Part shown: positions 48,372 to 58,329 of the stretch, piece by piece
Numbering within the stretch: position 1 is the stretch's first letter
Layout of the letters: every line of letters begins with the position of its first letter
NCBI RefSeq assembly: GCF_036010665.1
Contig: NZ_CP108581.1
Span: 751,501-815,500 of the forward strand
Direction of reading: 5' to 3'
DNA from: Microbispora sp. NBC_01189
Lineage (GTDB): Bacteria > Actinomycetota > Actinomycetes > Streptosporangiales > Streptosporangiaceae
Length of the DNA: 64,000 nt
Program-made: the position numbers and the translations under genes
The notes under the pieces: generated by a model
What the model was told of the DNA's origin: nothing
The model's database searches: none
The model's input: only the letters and a program-made list of their open reading frames with translations

Positions 48372-49337
48372 TCAGAGGTTGAGCCGGGCGCAGGCCCGGC
48401 GGTACTGCTGACCGGGATCGCCGAGATGCGACCAGGGCAGGCGGCTGAACCGGCCGTCCGTCCTGCTGAGATGCGCGCGTGCCGGGCGGCGCAGGTCCGC
48501 GAGGAAGAAGGCGGCGCCGAAGGCGTTGTGCGCCTCGATCGCCCGGGGGTGCGCGCCGCCGAACCGCCGCTCCGACCAGTGCCCGGCGGCCGAGACGATG
48601 TCGCGCTGCGCATCGAAGGGGAACCATCCTCCCCGGGACATCGGCGCCCGGCCGGCAGCGGTGATCTCGAAGTGGGCCAGCGGCACCAGCGCCGGGAGCG
48701 GGCTGCCCTCGGGAGCGTGCGCGGCGGCCGAGCGGGCGAAGGCGAGCGTCTCCTGGGCGGAGCCGCCCCAGCCCGGCGACAGGGTGATCAGGCGGACCAC
48801 CGCCGCGGAGTAGAGCGACGGCCACCGCCGGGAGCACTCGTGCCAGACCGCGTCCTTGTCGGCCCGCGGCCGGTCCAGCCCGACGGCCAGCCACATCAGG
48901 CACTCCCACGGCACCGGGTCGCCGGAGGCGAGCGCCGCCGCCGCCAGCAGCGGCTGCCTCGCGCTCTCCATCGCCGACTGGTAGGCGTGCAGCCGGTCGG
49001 CCTGCACGGCTCTGGCCCGGACGTCGGGCCGCAGTTCCCAGGCCTCCTCCAGCCGGGTCCGCCCCAGCCACAGCCACAGGTCGGGATTGCCCTGGTCGTA
49101 GGCGAGCGGCGCCTCGATGAACCGGCTCGCGCCGACGAGGGCGCGCGACAGCGCCTCCACCCGCAGTGAACGTGTCTCCGGGTCACCCCTGCTCGCGGCG
49201 AGAGCGGCGATCGCCGGTCCGATGTCTCCCCGCTGGGCGGAGATGACCGCCTCGTCGAGGATGGTGTCCGCCCACGGGCGGTCCGGGATCATTCGTGGCC
49301 CCCGAGCACGTGCCCGATCCACTTCGATCACTCCCAT
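48372..49337 (-). CDS. Alpha-helical protein of unknown function
   Basis: This 321-residue protein is rich in Ala, Arg and Trp and looks like TPR/SEL1-style helical repeats. Examples are YDQGNPDLWLWLGRTRLEEA and WECLMWLAVGLDRPRADKDA. SPGWGGSAQETLAFAR recalls DUF4034-type proteins. The ATG at 49337 is chosen because a TAGGCT box (reverse strand, 49346-49351) ends 8 bases before it; ATG 49292 (MIPDRPWADT) is an alternative. No signal peptide. I cannot assign a function. Confidence 0.7.
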   Translation of the reverse strand: MGVIEVDRARARGPRMIPDRPWADTILDEAVISAQRGDIGPAIAALAASRGDPETRSLRVEALSRALVGASRFIEAPLAYDQGNPDLWLWLGRTRLEEAWELRPDVRARAVQADRLHAYQSAMESARQPLLAAAALASGDPVPWECLMWLAVGLDRPRADKDAVWHECSRRWPSLYSAAVVRLITLSPGWGGSAQETLAFARSAAAHAPEGSPLPALVPLAHFEITAAGRAPMSRGGWFPFDAQRDIVSAAGHWSERRFGGAHPRAIEAHNAFGAAFFLADLRRPARAHLSRTDGRFSRLPWSHLGDPGQQYRRACARLNL

Positions 49338-49390
49338 GAGGCGCGAGCCTAGGAGCGACAGCGTGCCCATGGTGCTACCACGATGTTACG

Positions 49391-49436
49391 GAAAAGTTAA
49401 TCGTCCTCCGGCCTTCCCCGCGGGGCCGAAGGACGA
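49391..49436 (-). terminator. Intrinsic terminator of sigA
   Basis: On the reverse strand a 13-bp stem with one mismatch (49424-49436 with 49401-49413; GGCCGAAGGACGA and TCGTCCTCCGGCC) is followed by the T-rich tract TTAACTTTTC (49391-49400). It begins 13 bases after the sigma-factor stop. It is the only terminator here with a clear T-tract. Confidence 0.88.
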
Positions 49437-49448
49437 TCGACTCGTGTC

Positions 49449-51146
49449 TCAGTCGAGATAGTCGCGCAGGACCTGGGACCGGGACGGGTGGCGCAGCTTG
49501 GACATCGTCTTCGACTCGATCTGGCGGATCCGCTCGCGGGTCACGCCGTAGACCTTCCCGATCTCGTCGAGGGTCTTCGGCTGTCCGTCGGTGAGACCGA
49601 AACGCATCGACACCACGCCCGCCTCCCGCTCCGACAGCGTGTCGAGAACGGAGTGCAGCTGCTCCTGCAGCAGCGTGAAGCTGACCGCGTCGGCCGGGAC
49701 GATGGCCTCGGAGTCCTCGATCAGGTCGCCGAACTCGCTGTCGCCCTCCTCGCCCAGCGGCGTGTGCAGGGAGATCGGCTCGCGGCCGTACTTCTGCACC
49801 TCGATGACCTTCTCAGGGGTCATGTCGAGCTCGCGGGCCAGCTCCTCGGGCGTGGGCTCGCGGCCGAGGTCCTGCAGCATCTGCCGCTGGACCCGGGCCA
49901 GCTTGTTGATCACCTCGACCATGTGGACCGGGATGCGGATGGTCCGCGCCTGGTCGGCCATGGCCCGGGTGATCGCCTGCCGGATCCACCACGTGGCGTA
50001 CGTGGAGAACTTGTAGCCCTTGGTGTAGTCGAACTTCTCGACCGCGCGGATCAGGCCCAGGTTGCCCTCCTGGATCAGGTCCAGGAACAGCATGCCGCGC
50101 CCGGTGTAGCGCTTGGCCAGCGACACGACCAGGCGGAGGTTGGCCTCCAGCAGGTGGTTCTTGGCGCGGTGGCCGTCCTCGGCGATCCACTCCAGCTCGG
50201 CGCGGACGTCGACCGGGAGGTTGTCGGCCTCCTGGGCGAGCTGCTCCTCGGCGAACAGGCCGGCCTCGATCCGCTTGGCGAGCTCGACCTCCTGCTCGGC
50301 GTTGAGCAGGGGCACCTTGCCGATCTGCTTGAGGTAGTCCTTCACCGGGTCGGCGGTGGCGCCGGCCGCCGCGACCTGCGCGACGGGCGCGTCGTCGTCG
50401 TCGTCGGTGAGGATCAGCACCTCGTCCTCGGACTGCACGAGCGCCTCGGCCTTGGGCTCTTCGCTTTCGGGCTCCGCCTCGGTCTCGGTCTCGGTCTCGG
50501 GCTCCGCCTCGGCCTCGATCTCGACGTCCTCGACGTCCAGCTCGAAGTCCTCGATGTCGACGTCACCCTCGAGGTCGATGTCCTCCTCGTCCTCGGCGAC
50601 GTCGGCGGACTTGGGCTTGGAATCGGCCTTGGGCGCCTTGCCCTCGGGGCCGGCGGCGGGGGCCGCCGTGGCGTCCTTGGCCGCGGGCGCGGCCTTCTTC
50701 GGCGGAGCGGGCTTGCCGGGAGCCGGCTTGGCCGCCGCGGCGGGCTTGCCCGGGGCCGCCTTCTTCGCCGCCGGCTTGGCGGGGGCGGGCTTGGCGACCG
50801 GCGCGGAGTCGGTCACCACGGCGGTGACGGTCTCCGGCTGCGACTCCTTGGCCGCCGCGGACTTGGTGCTCTTCTTGACGGGCGCGGTGGTGCGGCGTTT
50901 GGCTTGACCTCGAGAACGCTTGGGAGCCGCGGAGTCGGCGGCCGTCACCACGACGGTCACGCCCTCCTTGCTGAGGCTTCGCAGGAATCCAGCGGCTTGC
51001 GACATCGGGATGTCCGCTTCCTCGAAGGCCTTGCGGACATCCTCGGACTCGAGGAAACCCTGCGAGCGCCCACGCTCGAGGAGCTGCTGAATCACTGGCT
51101 CGTTCAGCTCCGACGGCTTCGAGCGAGTCGAACTTGCAGGCGACAC
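49449..51146 (-). CDS. sigA: Principal RNA polymerase sigma factor (SigA/HrdB type)
   Basis: This 565-residue group 1 sigma factor directs housekeeping transcription. Regions 1.2 to 4.2 are complete: region 2 has [14 protein letters not shown] and [13 protein letters not shown]; region 4 has [19 protein letters not shown]. About 220 residues of low-complexity sequence precede them: an Ala/Lys/Pro-rich basic stretch, then a very acidic Glu/Asp/Thr block. GTG 51146 is chosen because GAGAGG lies 5-6 bases before it, and the N-terminal region-1.1-like helix ([17 protein letters not shown]) follows. The 218-bp upstream gap holds its promoter. Confidence 0.95.
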   Translation of the reverse strand: MSPASSTRSKPSELNEPVIQQLLERGRSQGFLESEDVRKAFEEADIPMSQAAGFLRSLSKEGVTVVVTAADSAAPKRSRGQAKRRTTAPVKKSTKSAAAKESQPETVTAVVTDSAPVAKPAPAKPAAKKAAPGKPAAAAKPAPGKPAPPKKAAPAAKDATAAPAAGPEGKAPKADSKPKSADVAEDEEDIDLEGDVDIEDFELDVEDVEIEAEAEPETETETEAEPESEEPKAEALVQSEDEVLILTDDDDDAPVAQVAAAGATADPVKDYLKQIGKVPLLNAEQEVELAKRIEAGLFAEEQLAQEADNLPVDVRAELEWIAEDGHRAKNHLLEANLRLVVSLAKRYTGRGMLFLDLIQEGNLGLIRAVEKFDYTKGYKFSTYATWWIRQAITRAMADQARTIRIPVHMVEVINKLARVQRQMLQDLGREPTPEELARELDMTPEKVIEVQKYGREPISLHTPLGEEGDSEFGDLIEDSEAIVPADAVSFTLLQEQLHSVLDTLSEREAGVVSMRFGLTDGQPKTLDEIGKVYGVTRERIRQIESKTMSKLRHPSRSQVLRDYLD

Positions 51147-51364
51147 GAACACCTCTCGAACGAACGCATGGCGAGAATGGACCCAGGTTCTTCTTCTTTT
51201 CCGGTGGTGTGGTCGCGCGAACCGCGACATGCCATTGTGGCACGCCAAGGTCCGTGATACGGCCGCGTCCTGCCGGTTGCCCCTCCACCCTAGGCCGACC
51301 GAGAGACTACTGCGTACGGACGGAGGTCACTGATACCCGAAAGCAACCGTTATGACTGTTTCAT

Positions 51365-53449
51365 TCAGTCACTCTTCGTGGCCGGTGGGACGTGGACCGC
51401 GAGTACCGTTACGTCATCATCCTGTTCATACCCGGACAGCATGCGCTCCACCAGGAAATCGAGCAGCATATGCGGATGGCTCACGACTTCCGGCGGCGCT
51501 TCGGCCACGACGCTTGACAGCTCCCTGAGCCCGGCGTCCAGACCGCGCTTGCGGTTCTCCACGAGCCCGTCCGAGTACAGCACGGCGGTGTGCCCCGGAG
51601 GCACGCAGAACCGGCCCTGCTTGCGGCTGGTGGCCCAGCCCAGCGGCGTGCCGGGCTCACTCTCGTGCAGCAGGCCGACGCCCTGCGGCGAGACCAGCAG
51701 CGGCGGCGGGTGACCGGCCAGGGCCAGCGTGCCCTCCCCGGTCCCAGGCTCGACGACCATGTACGCCAGCGTCGTGACCTGCTCCTCCTCCTCGGTGGCC
51801 TCGAACACCCGGTCCAGCCCGGTGAGCACCGCCGCGGGCGGCGGGTTGTTCAGCGCGAGCGCCCGCATGGCGTTGCGGATCCGGCCCATCCCGGCGGCGG
51901 CCTTGACGCCCTTGCCCATGACGTCGCCGACGACGGCCGCGACCCGCCCGTCCTGCAGGACGAACGCGTCGTACCAGTCTCCGCCGACCTGCACGTGCCG
52001 GGAGCCGGAGCGGAAACGCTGGGCCAGGGCCAGGCCGCGCACGACCGGCAGCCGGTCGGGCAGCAGGCTCCGCTGCAACGTTTCAGCGGTGCGGTGCTCA
52101 CGCTCGAACAGCGTGGCCCGCTCGACCGCGAGCGCGCACTGACCGGCCAGCGCCTCCAGGAAGACGCCGTCCTCCTGCGAGATCTTCTGCGACCGGTTGA
52201 ACGAGAACCGCAGCGCGCCGAGCGCACGGCCGGCCGCGAGCAGTGGCAGGCCCACCCAGGCCCGTTCCTCGGTCTGCGCGAGGAACTTGGCGATCTGCGT
52301 CTCGTCGGCGCCGGCGTCGACGAGCTGGGTGCGCAGGCTGTCCAGGGACTCGGCGAAGACGGGCCGGCGGCTGTTCACCGCCATCGTCATGACGCTGGGA
52401 TGGGCGAGGTCGATGTCCTCGCCCGGCGCGTCGGGGGTGCCACCGCTGTTGATCACCTTCAGGGTGGCCCTGTTGTTTTCGTCGAGGAGGGCGACGGCCG
52501 AGTGGTCGGCGGCCAGCGCCGTCCGCCCGACGTCGATGATCACCTGCACCACCTGCTCGACCGTCAGCGCCTCGGCGAGCTGCGCCGTCGCGCCCTGGAG
52601 CCGGGCCGTGCGCAGGGCGGCCGCGCCGAGCTGGTCGGTCAGCCGTCCCCGCATGTCCTCGGCCTCGCGCTGCGGCGTGACGTCGGTGTTCGCGCCGACC
52701 CACTCCACCACGCGGCCCAGCCGCATGATCGGGACGGCCCGCACCTCGAAGTGCCGGTAGCCGCTGGCCCGGGTGCGCACCCGGTAGCTCCACTCGAACA
52801 TCGTCCGGCCGCGCAGGGCCTCGCGCCACGCCTCGTCGGTGCCGGGGCGGTCGTCGGGATGCACCGCCTCCAGCCAGCCGTGCGCGAGGTACTCCTCCAA
52901 GCCCTGGCCGGTGACGGCCCGCCACTGGGGCGCGTCCTCGATCACCCCGCCGTTCGGCGAGGTGATCCAGACGAGCTGCTGCTGCGACTCCACGAGAGAC
53001 CGGTAGCGCTCCTCACTGCGCTCCAGCTCTTCCTTGTCCATCTGCCGGTCGGTCAGGTCCACCCCGAACAGGGCGGTCCCGAGCACGCCGTCGTCACCGC
53101 GGATCGGGAAGAACGACACGGTCCAGTGCCGGGCGTCGCCGTTCTCCGCCCTGGTCGGGTACGCCTGGTCGGTGACCGGCAGGCCCTCGTCGGCGATCCG
53201 GCGCAGCGCCGACTCGATCAGGGCCGTCAGGTCGGCCGGCAGCAGTTCGGCCGGGAGGCGGTCGAGATGCGACTCGACAGGATGGCCGGTCAACTCGGTG
53301 AAGGTCGAGTTGACTCGGACGAACCGCCCGGAGGGGTCGAAAAACGCGAAGGCGAAGGGCGCCTCCGACATCAGGCCTCTGAAGAGGTCGGAGTCTGAGA
53401 TGTCCAAACCGGACTCCCGGGGCCGGGGCACGGAGGTTTCGGCGCTCAT
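51365..53449 (-). CDS. PAS-GAF-PP2C (SpoIIE-type) protein phosphatase
   Basis: This 694-residue sensor phosphatase has two PAS domains (about residues 20-130, FDPSGRFVRVNSTFTELTG; and 150-260), a GAF domain (about 290-440, DHSAVALLDEN) and a C-terminal SpoIIE/PP2C domain (about 460-690). The PP2C metal motifs are visible: [18 protein letters not shown] and YSDGLVENR. Such enzymes dephosphorylate anti-sigma antagonists in partner-switching pathways. GGAGG precedes the ATG at 53449. No HATPase domain is fused, and no antagonist gene is next to it. The signal it senses is unknown. Confidence 0.9.
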   Translation of the reverse strand: MSAETSVPRPRESGLDISDSDLFRGLMSEAPFAFAFFDPSGRFVRVNSTFTELTGHPVESHLDRLPAELLPADLTALIESALRRIADEGLPVTDQAYPTRAENGDARHWTVSFFPIRGDDGVLGTALFGVDLTDRQMDKEELERSEERYRSLVESQQQLVWITSPNGGVIEDAPQWRAVTGQGLEEYLAHGWLEAVHPDDRPGTDEAWREALRGRTMFEWSYRVRTRASGYRHFEVRAVPIMRLGRVVEWVGANTDVTPQREAEDMRGRLTDQLGAAALRTARLQGATAQLAEALTVEQVVQVIIDVGRTALAADHSAVALLDENNRATLKVINSGGTPDAPGEDIDLAHPSVMTMAVNSRRPVFAESLDSLRTQLVDAGADETQIAKFLAQTEERAWVGLPLLAAGRALGALRFSFNRSQKISQEDGVFLEALAGQCALAVERATLFEREHRTAETLQRSLLPDRLPVVRGLALAQRFRSGSRHVQVGGDWYDAFVLQDGRVAAVVGDVMGKGVKAAAGMGRIRNAMRALALNNPPPAAVLTGLDRVFEATEEEEQVTTLAYMVVEPGTGEGTLALAGHPPPLLVSPQGVGLLHESEPGTPLGWATSRKQGRFCVPPGHTAVLYSDGLVENRKRGLDAGLRELSSVVAEAPPEVVSHPHMLLDFLVERMLSGYEQDDDVTVLAVHVPPATKSD

Positions 53450-53625
53450 GGTCGGCACCTCCGTCGCGTGCCAGCGTCTCCCACGAGGCACATCTCCATA
53501 ACTGTGATTTGGTAGCGCGATCTGCCCTACATCATCGGCGATCGGCATGCGCGGACGGAAGCCCCGCCAGCCATGCGGTCAACGCATCCTGTCAAAGACC
53601 GGCACCTCGCGCAGGAAGATCCGGC

Positions 53626-53876
53626 CTACTTCTTGGCCGCCCGCTTCGCTTCCCGCTCGGTCGCGCGACCGGTCGCGGGCTTACGCCGTGGGCCGGGCCA
53701 TCGTAGTGCTCGGAGAGGTGGGCCGCGAGTGCCCGGACGCCGGCCGCCATCGCCCTCGGACACCGGTGGACGGCGGGCGGGTCCGCGAGCAGGGCGGCGA
53801 GCCGGCCAGGATCACAGCGAACGAAGGGTTGACACCGCCGGGGAAAGAGGTGGAATTGGGGGCGGCAGGTCCCCAT
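53626..53876 (-). pseudogene. Possible frameshifted small gene remnant
   Basis: This lies in the 446-bp gap between the phosphatase and the next small gene. One frame reads FVRCDPGRLAALLADPPAVH and then AMAAGVRALAAHLSEHYDGP. In another frame the sequence then reads PRRKPATGRATEREAKRAAK and a stop at 53626-53628, a typical basic C-terminal tail. Joining the two needs one frameshift near 53690. I do not recognise the family, so this is tentative. Nothing else in the gap looks coding. Confidence 0.3.
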
Positions 53877-53895
53877 TCAGCGAGGAATGCAGTCC

Positions 53896-54150
53896 ATGCC
53901 CGTACTCGCAGCACGAATCGATGGCGGCCCATCGCCGGAGCCGAGGCTCCGGGAGCTGGTGGAACCGGTGGTCACCCGGCTCGCCGCGGAGTTCCTGACC
54001 GTCCCCCTGCCCACCGTCGCCCGCTGCGTCGCCGACGCCTGGGCCTGCGGTGAGCATCTGGGGGTGGCCGTCACGCCGGAGATCGCCGGAAGGGTCGCCC
54101 GGGAGCGCCTCCTGGGGCTGGTGAACTCGGCGCCGCCTTCCCGGCGCTGA
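53896..54150 (+). CDS. Small helical protein, unknown function
   Basis: This 84-residue protein has a conserved-looking core (VARCVADAWACGEHLGVAVT followed by PEIAGRVARERLLGLV). I have seen similar short proteins in many actinomycetes without a function. GAGG lies 10 bases before ATG 53896; ATG 53887 is 9 bases upstream and possible. It has no signal peptide or membrane helix. The third-position GC is high, supporting that it is coding. Confidence 0.65.
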   Translation: MPVLAARIDGGPSPEPRLRELVEPVVTRLAAEFLTVPLPTVARCVADAWACGEHLGVAVTPEIAGRVARERLLGLVNSAPPSRR

Positions 54151-54297
54151 GGCGCCGTACGGCGCGCGGGCGGTGGCCGTACGGCACGGCGGGGCGGGAG
54201 CGGCAGATAACGGGGAAGTCACCGGGCCGCGTTCCTGGTGCCCTTCCCGGCGTGAATGCGAGAGGGTGGTGACCGTGAGCGAGCGGAGCGATATCTC

Positions 54298-55863
54298 GTG
54301 AGTCACCGGCGCCGACGTGGCCCCCGGGGGACCCGGCCGCCGGACGACGTGTTCGCGGAGATGCTGCTGGCGGCCAGGGAGCTGCTCGCCGTGCGCAGCC
54401 CGCTCGACGCGGAGCTCGTGGTCTCCGACATGCTCGGCGCATGGTGGGGCAGGCGGCTGCCCGGCGGCGACGTCGAGCAGATCCTCGGCGAGGGCCTGGT
54501 CGACTACGCGGCCAAGGCGGGCACTCCCGCGGCCCTGTCCCTGCTCGTCTCCGTCGCCTATCTCGGCACCGCCCGGCAGGCGGCGAAGGCGGAGGGCGCG
54601 GCGCTCGCGCTGATGGAGTCCGACGTGCCCCGGCCCCGCTGGGCCGACCGCGTCGGCGCGGTCAAGCCGGCCGGCTGCTACGTCTCCAGGGACGTGTACG
54701 GCGACCAGGACACCGTGGTCTGCACGTTCGCCTACAACGGCGAGGACAGGCACGCGCTGGTCGTGGTCGTCGACTACAACATGGGCGGAATGGCCCGGGA
54801 CGCCTGGGTGTCCTCGCAGGTCGACAAGCTGCTCGACCAGGCACGGCTGGAGGCCGCCGGCAACGAGCTGCTCCGGTTCGAGGAGCTGGAGCCGCAGCAG
54901 GCGCGGGCGCTGCTGGAGTTCGCGATGAAGGCCGCCAGGGCCGCCGCGCACAACCGCAAGGGGCCGAAGCCGGTCAGCGACAGCTACAGCGCCTACCACG
55001 CCTTCGCGCGGGCGCGGATCAAGGCGCTGCCGCCCGGGCGCATGCGGCCCGCCCCCGCGCACACCGAGGCTCCCTACAGCCGCGACCGCCGGGCGATGCT
55101 GGCTGCCGAGTTCCTCGCCTCCGACGCGGCGGAGAACCTGTCGGACCCGTCGGCCGCCTCGCGGTGCGCCGACCACATCATCGAGTACGGCTGCGACCAG
55201 GATTTCAGCCGGCCGACGCGGGTCAGCCCCACGAAGTGCGAGACGTTCCTGCTGGACTGGCTGCCGCGCAAGGTCCTGCTCACCCCGGCCGAGCAGGACG
55301 CGATGCCGCACGTGCTGTCGGCGTGGGTCCGCTTCGCGGGGCCCCGGATCGGGCTGCCGGAGCAGGGCGTGCGGGCGACGCTCGACGCGGTCTGGGAGGC
55401 CATGGGCCGCTTCACCGAGGCCTACCGGGACCCGGCCACCTTCGGGCTGGACCGCTCCCTCGTGGAACGGCTGCTGCCCGACGGCGACCTGTCGGCGCTG
55501 GCCCGGCGGGCCTTCGCGTTTCCCCTGCTCCAGGGCATGCGCGGCGCGACCAACCTCGACCTGCTCAACCCGGCGGACGAGGCGGACCGGCGGATCCTGC
55601 TGGAGATCGACCACACCGGCGAGCTGGACCGCACCGACCTGGAGGAGCACCTGGCCTGGCACGAGGAGATCGCGAGCCGCCTGTGGGTCGGCGACCCGCC
55701 CCAGCTGTGGGAGGCCGCCCAGCGCCTACTCGACCTCGGGCACGACCGGCACGAGGTGCTGCACGTCCTGATCGAGATCGCCGAGCGCATCGGCGACCAC
55801 CCGGACGAGCTCGCCGCCGCCCTCGACGACATCGCCGACATCCCCGACGAACCTCCCCTCTGA
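54298..55863 (+). CDS. Helical protein with DUF1841-like C-terminus
   Basis: This 521-residue protein is found widely in actinomycetes without a defined function. The N-terminal half holds repeated short helices and a beta core (YNGEDRHALVVVVDYNMGGM). The last 90 residues resemble DUF1841 (LWVGDPPQLWEAAQRLLDLG followed by HEVLHVLIEIAER). There is no signal peptide or membrane helix. GTG 54298 follows GGAGCG; ATG 54256 would add a non-conserved, GTGAGCGAGCGG-coded tail. It stands 110 bases before pxpA on the same strand. Confidence 0.72.
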   Translation: MSHRRRRGPRGTRPPDDVFAEMLLAARELLAVRSPLDAELVVSDMLGAWWGRRLPGGDVEQILGEGLVDYAAKAGTPAALSLLVSVAYLGTARQAAKAEGAALALMESDVPRPRWADRVGAVKPAGCYVSRDVYGDQDTVVCTFAYNGEDRHALVVVVDYNMGGMARDAWVSSQVDKLLDQARLEAAGNELLRFEELEPQQARALLEFAMKAARAAAHNRKGPKPVSDSYSAYHAFARARIKALPPGRMRPAPAHTEAPYSRDRRAMLAAEFLASDAAENLSDPSAASRCADHIIEYGCDQDFSRPTRVSPTKCETFLLDWLPRKVLLTPAEQDAMPHVLSAWVRFAGPRIGLPEQGVRATLDAVWEAMGRFTEAYRDPATFGLDRSLVERLLPDGDLSALARRAFAFPLLQGMRGATNLDLLNPADEADRRILLEIDHTGELDRTDLEEHLAWHEEIASRLWVGDPPQLWEAAQRLLDLGHDRHEVLHVLIEIAERIGDHPDELAAALDDIADIPDEPPL

Positions 55864-55973
55864 CGTCTCCACCCCCGCACCCCCTGCGGCAGGATGGACA
55901 TGGCGAAGCGGGAAGCACCGAGCGAGCCGGAGGGGCGCGCCGGTGTCTGGACCGACGAGGGAAGACATCGGGC

Positions 55974-56774
55974 GTGAGCGCCCCGATGAGCGAAGCGGGA
56001 AACACAGTGTCTGTGATGGATTTGAACGCCGATCTCGGGGAGGGCTACGGGATCTGGCGGTTGGGGGACGATCTGGCCCTGCTCGACCTGGTGACGAGCG
56101 CGAACGTGGCGTGCGGCTTCCACGCGGGCGACCCGCTGATCATCCGCCGGACCTGCGCGGCGGCGGTGGACCGCGGCGTGGCGATCGGCGCCCAGGTCTC
56201 CTATCGCGACCTGGCGGGCTTCGGCCGCCGGGAGATGGAGGTGGACCCGGAGGAGCTGTGCTCCGACGTGCTCTACCAGCTCGCCGCGCTCGACGGGATG
56301 GCGAGATCGATGGGCGGGCGCGTGTCGTACGTGAAGCCGCACGGCGCCCTGTACAACCGGGCCTGCCGCGACGAGGAGCAGGCGGAGGCCGTGGTGGCGG
56401 CCGTCACCGCCTTCACCCCCGCCGCCTCGGCACTGCCGATCCTCACGCTGCCGGGGTCGGCCCTGACGCGGGTGGCCGCCCGGCACGGCGTGCCCACGGT
56501 GGCCGAGTGTTTCGCCGACCGCGCGTACACGCCGGAGGGGACGCTGGTGCCGCGGCGGCGGCCGGGCGCGGTGCTGCACGACCCGGACGAGGTCGCGGCC
56601 CGCGCCGTACGGATGGCCGTCGAGGGCGTGGTGACGACGATCGAGGGCGGTGAGGTGCGGGTCGGCGCGCGGTCCGTGTGCGTCCACGGGGACACTCCCG
56701 GCTCGGTGCGGATCGCCACGGCCGTCCGGCGGGCCCTGCTGGACGCGGGTGTCGTCGTGGGGTCGTTCGCATGA
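55974..56774 (+). CDS. pxpA: 5-oxoprolinase subunit A (LamB/YcsF family)
   Basis: This protein of about 266 residues is subunit A of the ATP-dependent 5-oxoprolinase, which opens 5-oxoproline to glutamate. The family motifs MDLNADLGEGYG, NVACGFHAGDP and YVKPHGALYN are present, and all metal-site His/Asp residues look intact. Several starts are in frame: GTG 55974 (best Shine-Dalgarno, GAGGGAAG), ATG 55986, GTG 56007 and ATG 56016. The conserved protein begins at 56016. Its stop overlaps the pxpB start (ATGA), so the three pxp genes are coupled. Confidence 0.93.
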   Translation: MSAPMSEAGNTVSVMDLNADLGEGYGIWRLGDDLALLDLVTSANVACGFHAGDPLIIRRTCAAAVDRGVAIGAQVSYRDLAGFGRREMEVDPEELCSDVLYQLAALDGMARSMGGRVSYVKPHGALYNRACRDEEQAEAVVAAVTAFTPAASALPILTLPGSALTRVAARHGVPTVAECFADRAYTPEGTLVPRRRPGAVLHDPDEVAARAVRMAVEGVVTTIEGGEVRVGARSVCVHGDTPGSVRIATAVRRALLDAGVVVGSFA

Positions 56775-57394
56775 CCGTCCGGGCGGCGGGCGAGCACGCG
56801 CTGCTGGTGGAGACCGGCTCGCTGGAGACGGCCCACCGGCTGGACGCGCTGCTGCGTGCTGATCTCCCGCCGGGCGTGGAGGACGTCGTGCCCGGCTCGC
56901 GGACCGTGCTCGTCGTGGCTCCCGCCGCCGACCGGCCGCGCCTGGAGGCGCTGCTCGCCTCGCTCCTGCGTACGGCTCTCGCACCGGCGGGCGGAGGCGA
57001 GCCGGGGCGGCTCGTGGAGATCCCGGTGGTCTACGACGGGGAGGACCTGGCGGAGGTGGCGGCGCTCAGCGGCCTTTCGGCCGAGGAGGTGGCCGCCCGG
57101 CACGCCGCCTCCGAGTTCACGGTGGGGTGGCTCGGGTTCGCCCCCGGCTTCTCCTACCTGATCGGCCTGGATCCGGCGCTGCACGTACCCCGCCTGGCGG
57201 TGCCCCGCACCAGCGTGCCGCCCGGCTCGGTGGCGGTCGCCGGGTCGTACTCCGCCGTCTATCCGTCGGCCTCTCCCGGCGGCTGGCGGCTGCTCGGCCG
57301 TACGGACGTGCGGGTGTGGGACGCGGCGGCCGAGCCGCCGGCGATGCTGCCGCCCGGCACGCGCGTGCGGTTCCGGCCGGGGGCGAGATCATGA
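56771..57394 (+). CDS. pxpB: 5-oxoprolinase subunit B
   Basis: This 207-residue subunit corresponds to the KipI-type half of the ring-opening enzyme. Family features are the N-terminal AAGEHALLVETG and the strong C-terminal block FTVGWLGFAPGFSYLIGLDP with PRTSVPPGSVAVAGS. It works as a heterocomplex with PxpC. Both ends overlap neighbouring genes by 4 bases (ATGA with pxpA, ATGA with pxpC). Confidence 0.92.
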   Translation: MTVRAAGEHALLVETGSLETAHRLDALLRADLPPGVEDVVPGSRTVLVVAPAADRPRLEALLASLLRTALAPAGGGEPGRLVEIPVVYDGEDLAEVAALSGLSAEEVAARHAASEFTVGWLGFAPGFSYLIGLDPALHVPRLAVPRTSVPPGSVAVAGSYSAVYPSASPGGWRLLGRTDVRVWDAAAEPPAMLPPGTRVRFRPGARS

Positions 57395-58329
57395 CCGCCT
57401 GCGTCGAGGTCCTGGCGCCCGGGCCGTACGCGACCGTGCAGGATCTGGGGCGGCCCGGCTACGCCCATCTGGGGGTGCCGAGGTCGGGGGCGGCCGACCC
57501 GCCGAGCCTGCGGCTGGCGAACCGGCTGGTCGGCAACGCGGAGACCGCCGCGGGCATCGAGCTGACCTTCGGCGGGGCGGCGCTGCGCTTCACCGCCGGC
57601 GTCTGGGTCGCGGTCACCGGGGCGCCGTGCCCGGTGGAGGCGGCCGGGCGGGCGGCCGGGACGGACGCGCCTCTGTGGGTGCCGCCCGGCGGCGTGCTGC
57701 GGGTGGGTGCGCCCCGCCGGGGCCTGCGGACCTACGTGGCGGTGCGCGACGGGCTCGGCGTGGAGCGGGTGCTGGGCAGCCGCTCGACCGACTCGCTGTC
57801 GGGCATCGGGCCGCCTCCGCTGCGGGCGGGGGCGACGCTGCCGGTCGGCGCCGGGGCCGTGGCCGCCGCGATCCTCGCCGACTTCGCCGCCCCGCCGCCG
57901 CTGCCCCGCCGCCCGGTCGTCCGGGTGCTGCCGGGGCCGCGCGACGACTGGTTCGTCCCGGAGGCGCTCACGGCCCTGTGCGCGGCGGCGTACGAGGTCA
58001 CGGCGGACAGCAACCGGGTCGGGGCGCGGCTGCGCGGCGCCCCGCTGGAGCGGGCCAGGCCCGGTGAGCTGGCCAGCGAGGGTATGCCGCTCGGCGCCGT
58101 CCAGGTGCCGCCGGGCGGACAGCCGATCGTGTTCCTGGCCGATCATCCGCCGACCGGGGGTTATCCGGTCGTCGGCGTCGTCGCCGCCGGCGACGTGCCG
58201 CTGGTCGCCCAGGCGCGGCCGGGCGACCTGCTGCGTTTCCGGCTCGTACGGCGGGCCTCCCACGACCGGGCCACGGCCCACCACCGGGAGGCGGCGGACC
58301 GGCCCGGCGGCGCCCGTCAGGAGGCGTAG
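57391..58329 (+). CDS. pxpC: 5-oxoprolinase subunit C
   Basis: This 312-residue subunit corresponds to the KipA/biotin-dependent-carboxyltransferase-like half. The N-terminal VLAPGPYATVQDLGRPGYAH and the late block SEGMPLGAVQVPPGGQPIVF are diagnostic. It completes the pxpABC operon and starts in the pxpB stop. Its C-terminus (about 25 residues, Arg/His/Ala-rich) runs past the usual family end and overlaps the end of the convergent lipoprotein gene by 13 bases. Confidence 0.92.
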   Translation: MTACVEVLAPGPYATVQDLGRPGYAHLGVPRSGAADPPSLRLANRLVGNAETAAGIELTFGGAALRFTAGVWVAVTGAPCPVEAAGRAAGTDAPLWVPPGGVLRVGAPRRGLRTYVAVRDGLGVERVLGSRSTDSLSGIGPPPLRAGATLPVGAGAVAAAILADFAAPPPLPRRPVVRVLPGPRDDWFVPEALTALCAAAYEVTADSNRVGARLRGAPLERARPGELASEGMPLGAVQVPPGGQPIVFLADHPPTGGYPVVGVVAAGDVPLVAQARPGDLLRFRLVRRASHDRATAHHREAADRPGGARQEA

